NCBI GenBank assembly: GCA_949987565.1
Contig: OX465109.1
Span: forward strand, 11,548,509 to 11,612,508
From: Luidia sarsii
Lineage: Eukaryota > Echinodermata > Asteroidea > Paxillosida > Luidiidae
Length of the DNA stretch: 64,000 nucleotides
Direction of reading: 5' to 3'
Each line of letters starts with the position of its first letter. Within the stretch, counting starts at the first letter, position 1. Position numbers and translations under genes: made by a program. Below, one piece after another: positions 1-12,372 of the stretch. Below the pieces are notes generated by a model, which saw only the letters and a list, made by a program, of their open reading frames with translations, did no database searches and was not told the origin of the DNA.

Positions 1-36
1 TTTGCAGGATAATATCTCCTTCAAAATTACATTCAC
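1..36 (+). repeat. Partial satellite monomer at left edge
   Basis: The window opens inside an A monomer, at the stretch beginning TTTGCAGGATAATATCTCC. The next monomer starts at the AAAG at position 37. The array therefore continues to the left of the window. Confidence 0.95.
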
Positions 37-3000
37 AAAGCTAAAACTTGGCCTACAATGTGTCCTTGGGATAGGCTATCGACAATTTTTAAAATATTTG
101 AAATCGGACAAGAACCAATGAAAGCATCATCAAGCAAAGGGAACTCACCCTTAGCAGAGAGGGAGCTTGTATGTCTGGAATGAAGCGCATATCAGTCGGC
201 GCAGTGTTCCTGGAAAGAAAAATGAACTTTGCGGGTGAATATCTCCTTCGATATTAATTTCACAAAGCTAAAACTTGGCTTCCTAAGAGTCCTTGAAAAA
301 GGCTATCGACTAGTATTAAATTGATTAATTTCGGACAAGAACACGTGAAATCATCATCAAACAAATGGAACTCACCCTTATCAGTGAGGCAGCTTGTATC
401 TCTGGAATGTACAGCATAACAGTCGGCGCAGTGTTCCTGGAAAGAAACAATACTTTGCAGGTTAATATCTCCCACGATATTACTTACACATAGCTAAAAC
501 TTGACCTGCAATGAGTCCTTGGAATAGGCTATCGACTAGTGTTAAAATATTTGAAACCGGACAAGAACCAATGAAAGCATCATCAAGCAAAGGGAACTCA
601 CCCTTAGCAGAGAGGGAGCTTGTATCTCTGGAATGAAGCGCATAACAGTCGGTGCAGTGTTCCTGGAAAGAAAAAGAAACTTTGCGGGTGAATATCTCCT
701 TCGATATTAATTTCACAAAGCTAAAACTTGGCTTGCAAAGAGTCCTTGAAATAGGCTATCGACTAGTATTAAATTGATTAATTTCGGACAAGAACACGTG
801 AAATCATCATCAAGCAAATGGAACTCACCCTTATCAGTGAGGCAGCTTGTATCTCTGGAATGTACAGCATAACAGTCGGCGCAGTGTTCCTCGAAAGAAA
901 AAATACTTTTCAGGTTAATATCTCCCACGATATTACTTACACAAAGCTGAAACTTGGCCTGCAATGAGTCCTTGGAATAGGCTATCGACTAGTGTTAAAA
1001 TATTCGAAATCGGACAAGAACCAATGAAAGCATCATCAAGCAAACGGACCTCACCCTTAGCAGAGAGGGAGCTTGTATCTCTGGAATGAAGCGCATAACA
1101 GTCGGTGCAGTGTTCCTGGAAAGTAAAAGAAACTTTACAGGTGAATATCTCCTTCGATATTAATTTCACAAAGCTAAAACTTGGCTTGCAAAGAGTCCTT
1201 GAAATAGGCTATCGACTAGTATTAAATTGATTAATTTCGGACAAGAACACATGAAATCATCATCAAGCAATTGGAACTCACCCTTATCAGTGAGGCAGCT
1301 TGTATCTCTGGAATGTACAGCATAACAGTCGGCTCAGTGTAACTGGAAAGAAAAATCACTTTGCAGGATAATATCTCCTTCAAAATTACATTCACAAAGC
1401 TAAAACTTGGCCTACAATGTGTCCTTGGGATAGGCTATCGACAATTTTTAAAATATTTGAAATCGGACAAGAACCAATGAAAGCATCATCAAGCAAAGGG
1501 AACTCACCCTTAGCAGAGAGGGAGCTTGTATGTCTGGAATGAAGCGCATATCAGTCGGCGCAGTGTTCCTGGAAAGAAAAATGAACTTTGCGGGTGAATA
1601 TCTCCTTCGATATTAATTTCACAAAGCTAAAACTTGGCTTCCTAAGAGTCCTTGAAATAGGCTATCAACTAGTATTAAATTGATTAATTTCGGACAAGAA
1701 CACGTGAAATCATCATCAAGCAAATGGAACTCACCCTTATCAGTGAGGCAGCTTGTATCTCTGGAATGTACAGCATAACAGTCGGAGCAGTGTTCCTGGA
1801 AAGAAAAAAAAACTTTACAGGTGAATATCTCCTTCGATATTAATTTCACAAAGCTGAAACTTGGCCTGCAATGAGTCCTTGAAATAGGCCATTGACTAGT
1901 GTTAAAATATTTGAAATCGGACAAGAACCAATGAAAGCATCATCAAGCAAAGGGAACTCACCCTTAGCAGAGAGGGAGCTTGTATGTCTGGAATGAAGCG
2001 CATAACAGTCGGTGCAGTGTTCCTGGAAAGAAAAATAAACTTTACAGGTGAATATCTCCTTCGATATTAATTTCACAAAGCTAAAACTTGGCTTGCAAAG
2101 AGTCCTGGAAATAGGCTATCGACTAGTATTAAATTGATTAATTTCGGACAAGAACACGTGAAATCATCATCAAGCAAATGGAACTCACCCTTATCAGTGA
2201 GGCAGCTTGTATCTCTGGAATGTACAGCATAACAGTCGGCTCAGTGTTTCTGGAAAGAAAAATCACTTTGCAGGATAATATCTCCTTCAAAATTACATTC
2301 ACAAAGCTAAAACTTGGCCTACAATGTGTCCTTGGGATAGGCTATCGACTAGTGTTAAAATATTTGAAATCGGACAAGAACCAATGAAAGCATCATCAAG
2401 CAAAGGGAACTCACCCTTAGCAGAGAGGGAGCTTGTATGTCTGGAATGAAGCGCATATCAGTCGGTGCAGTGTTCCTGGAAAGAAAAATGAACTTTGCGG
2501 GTGAATATCTCCTTCGATATTAATTTCACAAAGCTAAAACTTGGCTTGCAAAGAGTCCTTGAAATAGGCTATCGACTAGTAGTAAATTGATTAATTTCGG
2601 ACAAGAACACGTGAAATCATCATCAAACAAATGGAACTCACCCTTATCAGTGAGGCAGCTTGTATCTCTGGAATGTACAGCATAACAGTCGGCGCAGTGT
2701 TCCTGGAAAGAAAAATTACTTTGCAGGATAATATCTCCTTCAAAATTACATTCACAAAGCTAAAACTTGGCCTACAATGTGTCCTTGGGATAGGCTATCG
2801 ACTAGTGTTAAAATATTTGAAATCGGACAAGAACCAATGAAAGCATCATCAAGCAAAGGGAACTCACCCTTAGCAGAGAGGGAGCTTGTATCTCTGGAAT
2901 GAAGCGCATAACAGTCGGTGCAGTGTTCCTGGAAAGAAAAAGAAACTTTGCGGGTGAATATCTCCTTCGATATTAATTTCACAAAGCTAAAACTTGGCTT

Positions 3001-3372
3001 GCAAAGAGTCCTTGAAATAGGCTATCGACTAGTATTAAATTGATTAATTTCGGACAAGAACACGTGAAATCATCATCAAGCAAATGGAACTCACCCTTAT
3101 CAGTGAGGCAGCTTGTATCTCTGGAATGTACAGCATAACAGTCGGCTCAGTGTTTCTGGAAAGAAAAATCACTTTGCAGGATAATATCTCCTTCAAAATT
3201 ACATTCACAAAGCTAAAACTTGGCCTACAATGTGTCCTTGGGATAGGCTTTCGACTAGTGTTAAAATATTTGAAATCGGACAAGAACCAATAAAAGCATC
3301 ATCAAGCAAAGGGAACTCACCCTTAGCAGAGAGGGAGCTTGTATCTCTGGAATGAAGCGCATAACAGTCGGT

Positions 3373-3392
3373 GCAGTGTTCCTGGAAAGAAA
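3373..3392 (+). repeat. Chimeric B/A monomer junction
   Basis: The monomer here is B-type up to GTCGGT and A-type from AAACAATACTTTGCAGG onward. The two parents are identical over the 20 bases between the last B marker (T at 3,372) and the first A marker (C at 3,393), so the switch lies inside this stretch. The same junction, in the same context, recurs at 44,824-44,843 and 51,616-51,635. Confidence 0.8.
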
Positions 3393-5200
3393 CAATACTT
3401 TGCAGGTTAATATCTCCCACGATATTACTTACACAAAGCTGAAACTTGGCCTGCAATGAGTCCTTGGAATAGGCTATCGACTAGTATTAAATTGATTAAT
3501 TTCGGACAAGAACACGTGAAATCATCATCAAGCAAATGGAACTCACCCTTATCAGTGAGGCAGCTTGTATCTCTGGAATGTACAGCATAACAGTCGGCGC
3601 AGTGTTCCTCGAAAGAAAAAATACTTTTCAGGTTAATATCTCCCACGATATTACTTACACAAAGCTGAAACTTGGCCTGCAATGAGTCCTTGGAATAGGC
3701 TATCGACTAGTGTTAAAATATTCGAAATCGGACAAGAACCAATGAAAGCATCATCAAGCAAACGGACCTCACCCTTAGCAGAGAGGGAGCTTGTATCTCT
3801 GGAATGAAGCGCATAACAGTCGGTGCAGTGTTCCTGGAAAGTAAAAGAAACTTTACAGGTGAATATCTCCTTCGATATTAATTTCACAAAGCTAAAACTT
3901 GGCTTGCAAAGAGTCCTTGAAATAGGCTATCGACTAGTATTAAATTGATTAATTTCGGACAAGAACACATGAAATCATCATCAAGCAATTGGAACTCACC
4001 CTTATCAGTGAGGCAGCTTGTATCTCTGGAATGTACAGCATAACAGTCGGCTCAGTGTAACTGGAAAGAAAAATCACTTTGCAGGATAATATCTCCTTCA
4101 AAATTACATTCACAAAGCTAAAACTTGGCCTACAATGTGTCCTTGGGATAGGCTATCGACAATTTTTAAAATATTTGAAATCGGACAAGAACCAATGAAA
4201 GCATCATCAAGCAAAGGGAACTCACCCTTAGCAGAGAGGGAGCTTGTATGTCTGGAATGAAGCGCATATCAGTCGGCGCAGTGTTCCTGGAAAGAAAAAT
4301 GAACTTTGCGGGTGAATATCTCCTTCGATATTAATTTCACAAAGCTAAAACTTGGCTTCCTAAGAGTCCTTGAAAAAGGCTATCGACTAGTATTAAATTG
4401 ATTAATTTCGGACAAGAACACGTGAAATCATCATCAAACAAATGGAACTCACCCTTATCAGTGAGGCAGCTTGTATCTCTGGAATGTACAGCATAACAGT
4501 CGGCGCAGTGTTCCTGGAAAGAAACAATACTTTGCAGGTTAATATCTCCCACGATATTACTTACACATAGCTAAAACTTGACCTGCAATGAGTCCTTGGA
4601 ATAGGCTATCGACTAGTGTTAAAATATTTGAAATCGGACAAGAACCAATGAAAGCATCATCAAGCAAAGGGAACTCACCCTTAGCAGAGAGGGAGCTTGT
4701 ATCTCTGGAATGAAGCGCATAACAGTCGGTGCAGTGTTCCTGGAAAGAAAAAGAAACTTTGCGGGTGAATATCTCCTTCGATATTAATTTCACAAAGCTA
4801 AAACTTGGCTTGCAAAGAGTCCTTGAAATAGGCTATCGACTAGTATTAAATTGATTAATTTCGGACAAGAACACGTGAAATCATCATCAAGCAAATGGAA
4901 CTCACCCTTATCAGTGAGGCAGCTTGTATCTCTGGAATGTACAGCATAACAGTCGGCGCAGTGTTCCTCGAAAGAAAAAATACTTTTCAGGTTAATATCT
5001 CCCACGATATTACTTACACAAAGCTGAAACTTGGCCTGCAATGAGTCCTTGGAATAGGCTATCGACTAGTGTTAAAATATTCGAAATCGGACAAGAACCA
5101 ATGAAAGCATCATCAAGCAAACGGACCTCACCCTTAGCAGAGAGGGAGCTTGTATCTCTGGAATGAAGCGCATAACAGTCGGTGCAGTGTTCCTGGAAAG

Positions 5201-7014
5201 TAAAAGAAACTTTACAGGTGAATATCTCCTTCGATATTAATTTCACAAAGCTAAAACTTGGCTTGCAAAGAGTCCTTGAAATAGGCTATCGACTAGTATT
5301 AAATTGATTAATTTCGGACAAGAACACATGAAATCATCATCAAGCAATTGGAACTCACCCTTATCAGTGAGGCAGCTTGTATCTCTGGAATGTACAGCAT
5401 AACAGTCGGCTCAGTGTAACTGGAAAGAAAAATCACTTTGCAGGATAATATCTCCTTCAAAATTACATTCACAAAGCTAAAACTTGGCCTACAATGTGTC
5501 CTTGGGATAGGCTATCGACAATTTTTAAAATATTTGAAATCGGACAAGAACCAATGAAAGCATCATCAAGCAAAGGGAACTCACCCTTAGCAGAGAGGGA
5601 GCTTGTATGTCTGGAATGAAGCGCATATCAGTCGGCGCAGTGTTCCTGGAAAGAAAAATGAACTTTGCGGGTGAATATCTCCTTCGATATTAATTTCACA
5701 AAGCTAAAACTTGGCTTCCTAAGAGTCCTTGAAATAGGCTATCAACTAGTATTAAATTGATTAATTTCGGACAAGAACACGTGAAATCATCATCAAGCAA
5801 ATGGAACTCACCCTTATCAGTGAGGCAGCTTGTATCTCTGGAATGTACAGCATAACAGTCGGAGCAGTGTTCCTGGAAAGAAAAAAAAACTTTACAGGTG
5901 AATATCTCCTTCGATATTAATTTCACAAAGCTGAAACTTGGCCTGCAATGAGTCCTTGAAATAGGCCATTGACTAGTGTTAAAATATTTGAAATCGGACA
6001 AGAACCAATGAAAGCATCATCAAGCAAAGGGAACTCACCCTTAGCAGAGAGGGAGCTTGTATGTCTGGAATGAAGCGCATAACAGTCGGTGCAGTGTTCC
6101 TGGAAAGTAAAAGAAACTTTACAGGTGAATATCTCCTTCGATATTAATTTCACAAAGCTAAAACTTGGCTTGCAAAGAGTCCTTGAAATAGGCTATCGAC
6201 TAGTATTAAATTGATTAATTTCGGACAAGAACACATGAAATCATCATCAAGCAATTGGAACTCACCCTTATCAGTGAGGCAGCTTGTATCTCTGGAATGT
6301 ACAGCATAACAGTCGGCTCAGTGTAACTGGAAAGAAAAATCACTTTGCAGGATAATATCTCCTTCAAAATTACATTCACAAAGCTAAAACTTGGCCTACA
6401 ATGTGTCCTTGGGATAGGCTATCGACAATTTTTAAAATATTTGAAATCGGACAAGAACCAATGAAAGCATCATCAAGCAAAGGGAACTCACCCTTAGCAG
6501 AGAGGGAGCTTGTATGTCTGGAATGAAGCGCATATCAGTCGGCGCAGTGTTCCTGGAAAGAAAAATGAACTTTGCGGGTGAATATCTCCTTCGATATTAA
6601 TTTCACAAAGCTAAAACTTGGCTTCCTAAGAGTCCTTGAAATAGGCTATCAACTAGTATTAAATTGATTAATTTCGGACAAGAACACGTGAAATCATCAT
6701 CAAGCAAATGGAACTCACCCTTATCAGTGAGGCAGCTTGTATCTCTGGAATGTACAGCATAACAGTCGGAGCAGTGTTCCTGGAAAGAAAAAAAAACTTT
6801 ACAGGTGAATATCTCCTTCGATATTAATTTCACAAAGCTGAAACTTGGCCTGCAATGAGTCCTTGAAATAGGCCATTGACTAGTGTTAAAATATTTGAAA
6901 TCGGACAAGAACCAATGAAAGCATCATCAAGCAAAGGGAACTCACCCTTAGCAGAGAGGGAGCTTGTATGTCTGGAATGAAGCGCATAACAGTCGGTGCA
7001 GTGTTCCTGGAAAG
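5201..7014 (+). repeat. 907-bp tandem duplication (4 monomers)
   Basis: Positions 5,201-6,107 and 6,108-7,014 are the same four-monomer segment. The exchange interval is about 6,064-6,107: it is bounded on the left by G at 6,063 (C at 5,156) and on the right by T at 6,108 (A at 7,015). The extra base over two dimers comes from a nine-A run in the A-derived monomer at 5,881-5,889. Confidence 0.85.
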
Positions 7015-7686
7015 AAAAATAAACTTTACAGGTGAATATCTCCTTCGATATTAATTTCACAAAGCTAAAACTTGGCTTGCAAAGAGTCCTGGAAATAGGC
7101 TATCGACTAGTATTAAATTGATTAATTTCGGACAAGAACACGTGAAATCATCATCAAGCAAATGGAACTCACCCTTATCAGTGAGGCAGCTTGTATCTCT
7201 GGAATGTACAGCATAACAGTCGGCTCAGTGTTTCTGGAAAGAAAAATCACTTTGCAGGATAATATCTCCTTCAAAATTACATTCACAAAGCTAAAACTTG
7301 GCCTACAATGTGTCCTTGGAATAGGCTATCGACTAGTGTTAAAATATTTGAAATCGGACAAGAACCAATGAAAGCATCATCAAGCAAAGGGAACTCACCC
7401 TTAGCAGAGAGGGAGCTTGTATGTCTGGAATGAAGCGCATATCAGTCGGTGCAGTGTTCCTGGAAAGAAAAATGAACTTTGCGGGTGAATATCTCCTTCG
7501 ATATTAATTTCACAAAGCTAAAACTTGGCTTGCAAAGAGTCCTTGAAATAGGCTATCGACTAGTAGTAAATTGATTAATTTCGGACAAGAACACGTGAAA
7601 TCATCATCAAACAAATGGAACTCACCCTTATCAGTGAGGCAGCTTGTATCTCTGGAATGTACAGCATAACAGTCGGCGCAGTGTTC

Positions 7687-7700
7687 CTGGAAAGAAAAAT
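7687..7700 (+). repeat. 453-bp slippage junction
   Basis: Left of this stretch the monomer carries the marker of the 2,631-type copy (C at 7,686). Right of it, it carries the marker of the monomer one dimer upstream (C at 7,701, T in the 2,631 copy). The 14 identical bases between mark where a one-dimer duplication or conversion was resolved. Downstream, about 7,701-8,054 tracks about 7,248-7,601. Confidence 0.7.
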
Positions 7701-8054
7701 CACTTTGCAGGATAATATCTCCTTCAAAATTACATTCACAAAGCTAAAACTTGGCCTACAATGTGTCCTTGGGATAGGCTATCGACTAGTGTTAAAATAT
7801 TTGAAATCGGACAAGAACCAATGAAAGCATCATCAAGCAAAGGGAACTCACCCTTAGCAGAGAGGGAGCTTGTATGTCTGGAATGAAGCGCATATCAGTC
7901 GGTGCAGTGTTCCTGGAAAGAAAAATGAACTTTGCGGGTGAATATCTCCTTCGATATTAATTTCACAAAGCTAAAACTTGGCTTGCAAAGAGTCCTTGAA
8001 ATAGGCTATCGACTAGTAGTAAATTGATTAATTTCGGACAAGAACACGTGAAAT

Positions 8055-8068
8055 CATCATCAAGCAAA
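8055..8068 (+). repeat. A/B hybrid monomer junction
   Basis: The monomer from 7,967 is A-type through AACACGTGAAAT and B-type from CAAAGGGAACTC onward. The switch lies within CATCATCAAGCAAA. As a result two B-type second halves stand side by side (near 7,842 and 8,069), breaking A-B alternation. Confidence 0.75.
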
Positions 8069-8229
8069 GGGAACTCACCCTTAGCAGAGAGGGAGCTTGT
8101 ATCTCTGGAATGAAGCGCATAACAGTCGGTGCAGTGTTCCTGGAAAGAAAAAGAAACTTTACGGGTGAATATCTCCTTCGATATTAATTTCACAAAGCTA
8201 AAACTTGGCTTCCTAAGAGTCCTTGAAAT

Positions 8230-11200
8230 AGGCTATCGACTAGTATTAAATTGATAAATTTCGGACAAGAACACGTGAAATCATCATCAAGCAAATGGAA
8301 CTCACCCTTATCAGTGAGGCAGCTTGTATCTCTGGAATGTACAGCATAACAGTCGGCACAGTGTTCCTGGAAAGAAACAATACTTTGCAGGTTAATATCT
8401 CCCACGATATTACTTACACAAAGCTGAAACTTGGCCTGCAATGAGTCCTTGGAATAGGCTATCGACTAGTATTAAATTGATTAATTTCGGACAAGAACAC
8501 GTGAAATCATCATCAAGCAAATGGAACTCACCCTTATCAGTGAGGCAGCTTGTATCTCTGGAATGTACAGCATAACAGTCGGTGAAGTGTTCCTGGAAAG
8601 AAAAATGAACTTTGCGGGTGAATATCTCCTTCGATATTAATTTCACAAAGCTAAAACTTGGCTTCCTAAGAGTCCTTGAAAAAGGCTATCGACAAGTATT
8701 AAATTGATTAATTTCGGACAAGAACACGTGAAATCATCATCAAACAAATTGAACTCACCCTTATCAGTGAGGCAGCTTGTATCTCTGGAATGTACAGCAT
8801 AACAGTCGGCTCAGTGTTTCTGGAAAGAAAAATCACTTTGCAGGATAATATCTCCTTCAAAATTACATTCACAAAGCTAAAACTTGGCCTACAATGTGTC
8901 CTTGGGATAGGCTATCGACTAGTGTTAAAATATTTGAAATCGGAAAAGAACCAATGAAAGCATCATCAAGCAAAGGGAACTTACCCTTAGCAGAGAGGGA
9001 GCTTGTATCTCTGGAATGAAGCGCATAACAGTCGGTGCAGTGTTCCTGGAAAGAAAAAGAAACTTTGCGGGTCAATATCTCCTTCGATATTAATTTCACA
9101 AAGCTAAAACTTGGCTTTCAAAGAGTCCTTGAAATAAGCTATCAACTAGTATTAAAATGATTAATTTCGGACAAGAACACGTGAATTCATCATCAAGCAA
9201 ATGGACTTCACCCTTATCAGTGAGGCAGCTTGTATCTCTGGAATGTACAGCATAACAGTCGGCGCAGTGTTCCTGGAAAGAAAAAATACTTTTCAGGTTA
9301 ATATCTCCCACGATATTACTTACACAAAGCTGAAACTTGGCCTGCAATGAGTCCTTGGAATAGGCTATCGACTAGTGTTAAAATATTCGAAATCGGACAA
9401 GAACCAATGAAAGCATCATCAAGCAAAGGGAACTCACCCTTAGCAGAGAGGGAGCTTGTATCTCTGGAATGAAGCGCATAACAGTCGGTGCAGTGTTCCT
9501 GGAAAGTAAAAGAAACTTTACAGGTGAATATCTCCTTTGATATTAATTTCACAAAGCTAAAACTTGGCTTGCAAAGAGTCCTTGAAATAGGCTATCGACT
9601 AGTATTTAATTGATTAATTTCGGACAAGAACACGTGAAATCATCATCAAGCAAATGGAACTCACCCTTATCAGTGAGGCAGCTTGTATCTCTGGAATGTA
9701 CAGCATAACAGTCGGCGCAGTGTTCCTGGAAAGAAAAATGAACTTTGCGGGTGAATATCTCCTTCGATATTAATTTCACAAAGCTAAAACTTGGCTTCCT
9801 AAGAGTCCTTGAAAAAGGCTATCGACTAGTATTAAATTGATAAATTTCGGACAAGAACACGTGAAATCATCATCAAGCAAATGGAACTCACCCTTATCAG
9901 TGAGGCAGCTTGTATCTCTGGAATGTACAGCATAACAGTCGGCACAGTGTTCCTGGAAAGAAACAATACTTTGCAGGTTAATATCTCCCACGATATTACT
10001 TACACAAAGCTGAAACTTGGCCTGCAATGAGTCCTTGGAATAGGCTATCGACTAGTATTAAATTGATTAATTTCGGACAAGAACACGTGAAATCATCATC
10101 AAGAAAATGGAACTCACCCTTATCAGTGAGGCAGCTTGTATCTCTGGAATGTACAGCATAACAGTCGGTGAAGTGTTCCTGGAAAGAAAAATGAACTTTG
10201 CGGGTGAATATCTCCTTCGATATTAATTTCACAAAGCTAAAACTTGGCTTCCTAAGAGTCCTTGAAAAAGGCTATCGACAAGTATTAAATTGATTAATTT
10301 CGGACAAGAACACGTGAAATCATCATCAAACAAATTGAACTCACCCTTATCAGTGAGGCAGCTTGTATCTCTGGAATGTACAGCATAACAGTCGGCTCAG
10401 TGTTTCTGGAAAGAAAAATCACTTTGCAGGATAATATCTCCTTCAAAATTACATTCACAAAGCTAAAACTTGGCCTACAATGTGTCCTTGGGATAGGCTA
10501 TCGACTAGTGTTAAAATATTTGAAATCGGAAAAGAACCAATGAAAGCATCATCAAGCAAAGGGAACTTACCCTTAGCAGAGAGGGAGCTTGTATCTCTGG
10601 AATGAAGCGCATAACAGTCGGTGCAGTGTTCCTGGAAAGAAAAAGAAACTTTGCGGGTCAATATCTCCTTCGATATTAATTTCACAAAGCTAAAACTTGG
10701 CTTTCAAAGAGTCCTTGAAATAAGCTATCAACTAGTATTAAAATGATTAATTTCGGACAAGAACACGTGAATTCATCATCAAGCAAATGGACTTCACCCT
10801 TATCAGTGAGGCAGCTTGTATCTCTGGAATGTACAGCATAACAGTCGGCGCAGTGTTCCTGGAAAGAAAAAATACTTTTCAGGTTAATATCTCCCACGAT
10901 ATTACTTACACAAAGCTGAAACTTGGCCTGCAATGAGTCCTTGGAATAGGCTATCGACTAGTGTTAAAATATTCGAAATCGGACAAGAACCAATGAAAGC
11001 ATCATCAAGCAAAGGGAACTCACCCTTAGCAGAGAGGGAGCTTGTATCTCTGGAATGAAGCGCATAACAGTCGGTGCAGTGTTCCTGGAAAGTAAAAGAA
11101 ACTTTACAGGTGAATATCTCCTTTGATATTAATTTCACAAAGCTAAAACTTGGCTTGCAAAGAGTCCTTGAAATAGGCTATCGACTAGTATTTAATTGAT

Positions 11201-11401
11201 TAATTTCGGACAAGAACACGTGAAATCATCATCAAGCAAATGGAACTCACCCTTATCAGTGAGGCAGCTTGTATCTCTGGAATGTACAGCATAACAGTCG
11301 GCGCAGTGTTCCTGGAAAGAAAATTGAACTTTGCAGGTGAATATCTCCTTCGATATTAATTTCACAAAGCTAAAACTTGGCTTCCTAAGAGTCCTTGAAA
11401 A
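8230..11401 (+). repeat. 1,586-bp tandem duplication (7 monomers), out-of-register region
   Basis: Positions 8,230-9,815 recur as 9,816-11,401. The exchange falls in 9,816-9,841, between a base matching the later copy (A at 9,815, T at 8,229) and one matching the earlier copy (A at 9,842, T at 11,428). Seven is an odd number of monomers, so each copy contains runs of A-type second halves (for example near 8,297, 8,523 and 8,751) instead of strict alternation. One monomer (8,420-8,646) is a three-part mosaic: B start, A middle, B end. Confidence 0.85.
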
Positions 11402-12271
11402 AGGCTATCGACTAGTATTAAATTGATTAATTTCGGACAAGAACACGTGAAATCATCATCAAACAAATGGAACTCACCCTTATCAGTGAGGCAGCTTGTA
11501 TCTCTGGAATGTACAGCATAACAGTCGGCTCAGTGTTTCTGGAAAGAAAAATTACTTTGCAGGATAATATCTCCTTCAAAATTACATTCACAAAGCTAAA
11601 ACTTGGCCTACAATGTGTCCTTGGGATAGGCTATCGACTAGTGTTAAAATATTTGAAATCGGACAAGAACCAATGAAAGCATCATCAAGCAAAGGGAACT
11701 CACCCTTAGCAGAGAGGGAGCTTGTATCTCTGGAATGAAGCGCATAACAGTCGGTGCAGTGTTCCTGGAAAGAAAAAGAAACTTTGCGGGTCAATATCTC
11801 CTTCGATATTAATTTCACAAAGCTAAAACTTGGCTTTCAAAGAGTCCTTGAAATAGGCTATCGACTAGTATTAAAATGATTAATTTCGGACAAGAACACG
11901 TGAATTCATCATCAAGCAAATGGACTTCACCCTTATCAGTGAGGCAGCTTGTATCTCTGGAATGTACAGCATAACAGTCGGCGCAGTGTTCCTGGAAAGA
12001 AAAAATACTTTTCAGGTTAATATCTCCCACGATATTACTTACACAAAGCTGAAACTTGGCCTGCAATGAGTCCTTGGAATAGGCTATCGACTAGTGTTAA
12101 AATATTCGAAATCGGACAAGAACCAATGAAAGCATCATCAAGCAAACGGAACTCACCCTTAGCAGAGAGGGAGCTTGTATCTCTGGAATGAAGCGCATAA
12201 CAGTCGGTGCAGTGTTCCTGGAAAGTAAAAGAAACTTTACAGGTGAATATCTCCTTCGATATTAATTTCAC
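10340..12271 (+). repeat. 1,133-bp relation (5 monomers), diverged
   Basis: About 10,340-11,138 resembles 11,473-12,271 at offset 1,133. The two share markers such as GTGAATTCATC and ATGGACTTCACCC, but differ at several sites (for example GGAAAAGAACC versus GGACAAGAACC, and AACTTACCC versus AACTCACCC). It is therefore older than the 1,586-bp duplication, or was altered by later conversion. Confidence 0.65.
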
Positions 12272-12372
12272 AAAGCTAAAACTTGGCTTGCAAAGAGTCC
12301 TTGAAATAGGCTATCGACTAGTAATAAATTGATTAATTTAGGACAAGAATACGTGAAATCATCATCAAGCAA

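Larger units (their letters stand above)
1..4077 (+). repeat. 4,077-bp higher-order repeat, copy 1 (18 monomers)
   Basis: Positions 1 to about 2,030 recur at 4,078 to about 6,107 at a constant offset of 4,077; I noted only an isolated difference (C at 557, T in the partner). Private markers travel with it, such as GTGTAACTGG in place of GTGTTTCTGG (near 1,340) and CGACAATTTTTAAAAT in place of CGACTAGTGTTAAAAT. The block also contains older internal relations: 1 to about 290 resembles 1,360-1,650 (offset 1,359), and about 3,470-4,360 resembles 752-1,640 (offset 2,718). Confidence 0.85.
4078..8054 (+). repeat. 4,077-bp higher-order repeat, copy 2, enlarged by nested duplications
   Basis: This follows copy 1 at offset 4,077 up to about 6,107. 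The offset then becomes 4,984 (4,077 plus 907), because 5,201-6,107 is repeated as 6,108-7,014. At 7,687-7,700 it slips by a further 453 bp. It ends in an A/B hybrid monomer near 8,055-8,068. Beyond that point it no longer tracks copy 1. Confidence 0.8.

Noticed and set aside
5881..5889. Nine-A run as a poly(A) tail or retroposon scar
   Set aside because: It is an expansion of the purine tract present in every monomer, with satellite continuing unchanged on both sides.
1619..6908. 101-codon minus-strand frames ending near 1,619, 5,696 and 6,603 as possible longer proteins
   Set aside because: They are the usual frame extended because CTATCAAC replaces CTATCGAC and related local changes. The extension runs through the same satellite sequence and is shared only by copies of one block.
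7615..8139. Full third 4,077-bp copy continuing past 8.1 kb
   Set aside because: Markers stop matching at the A/B hybrid (8,055-8,068). Downstream sequence belongs to the 1,586-bp unit.
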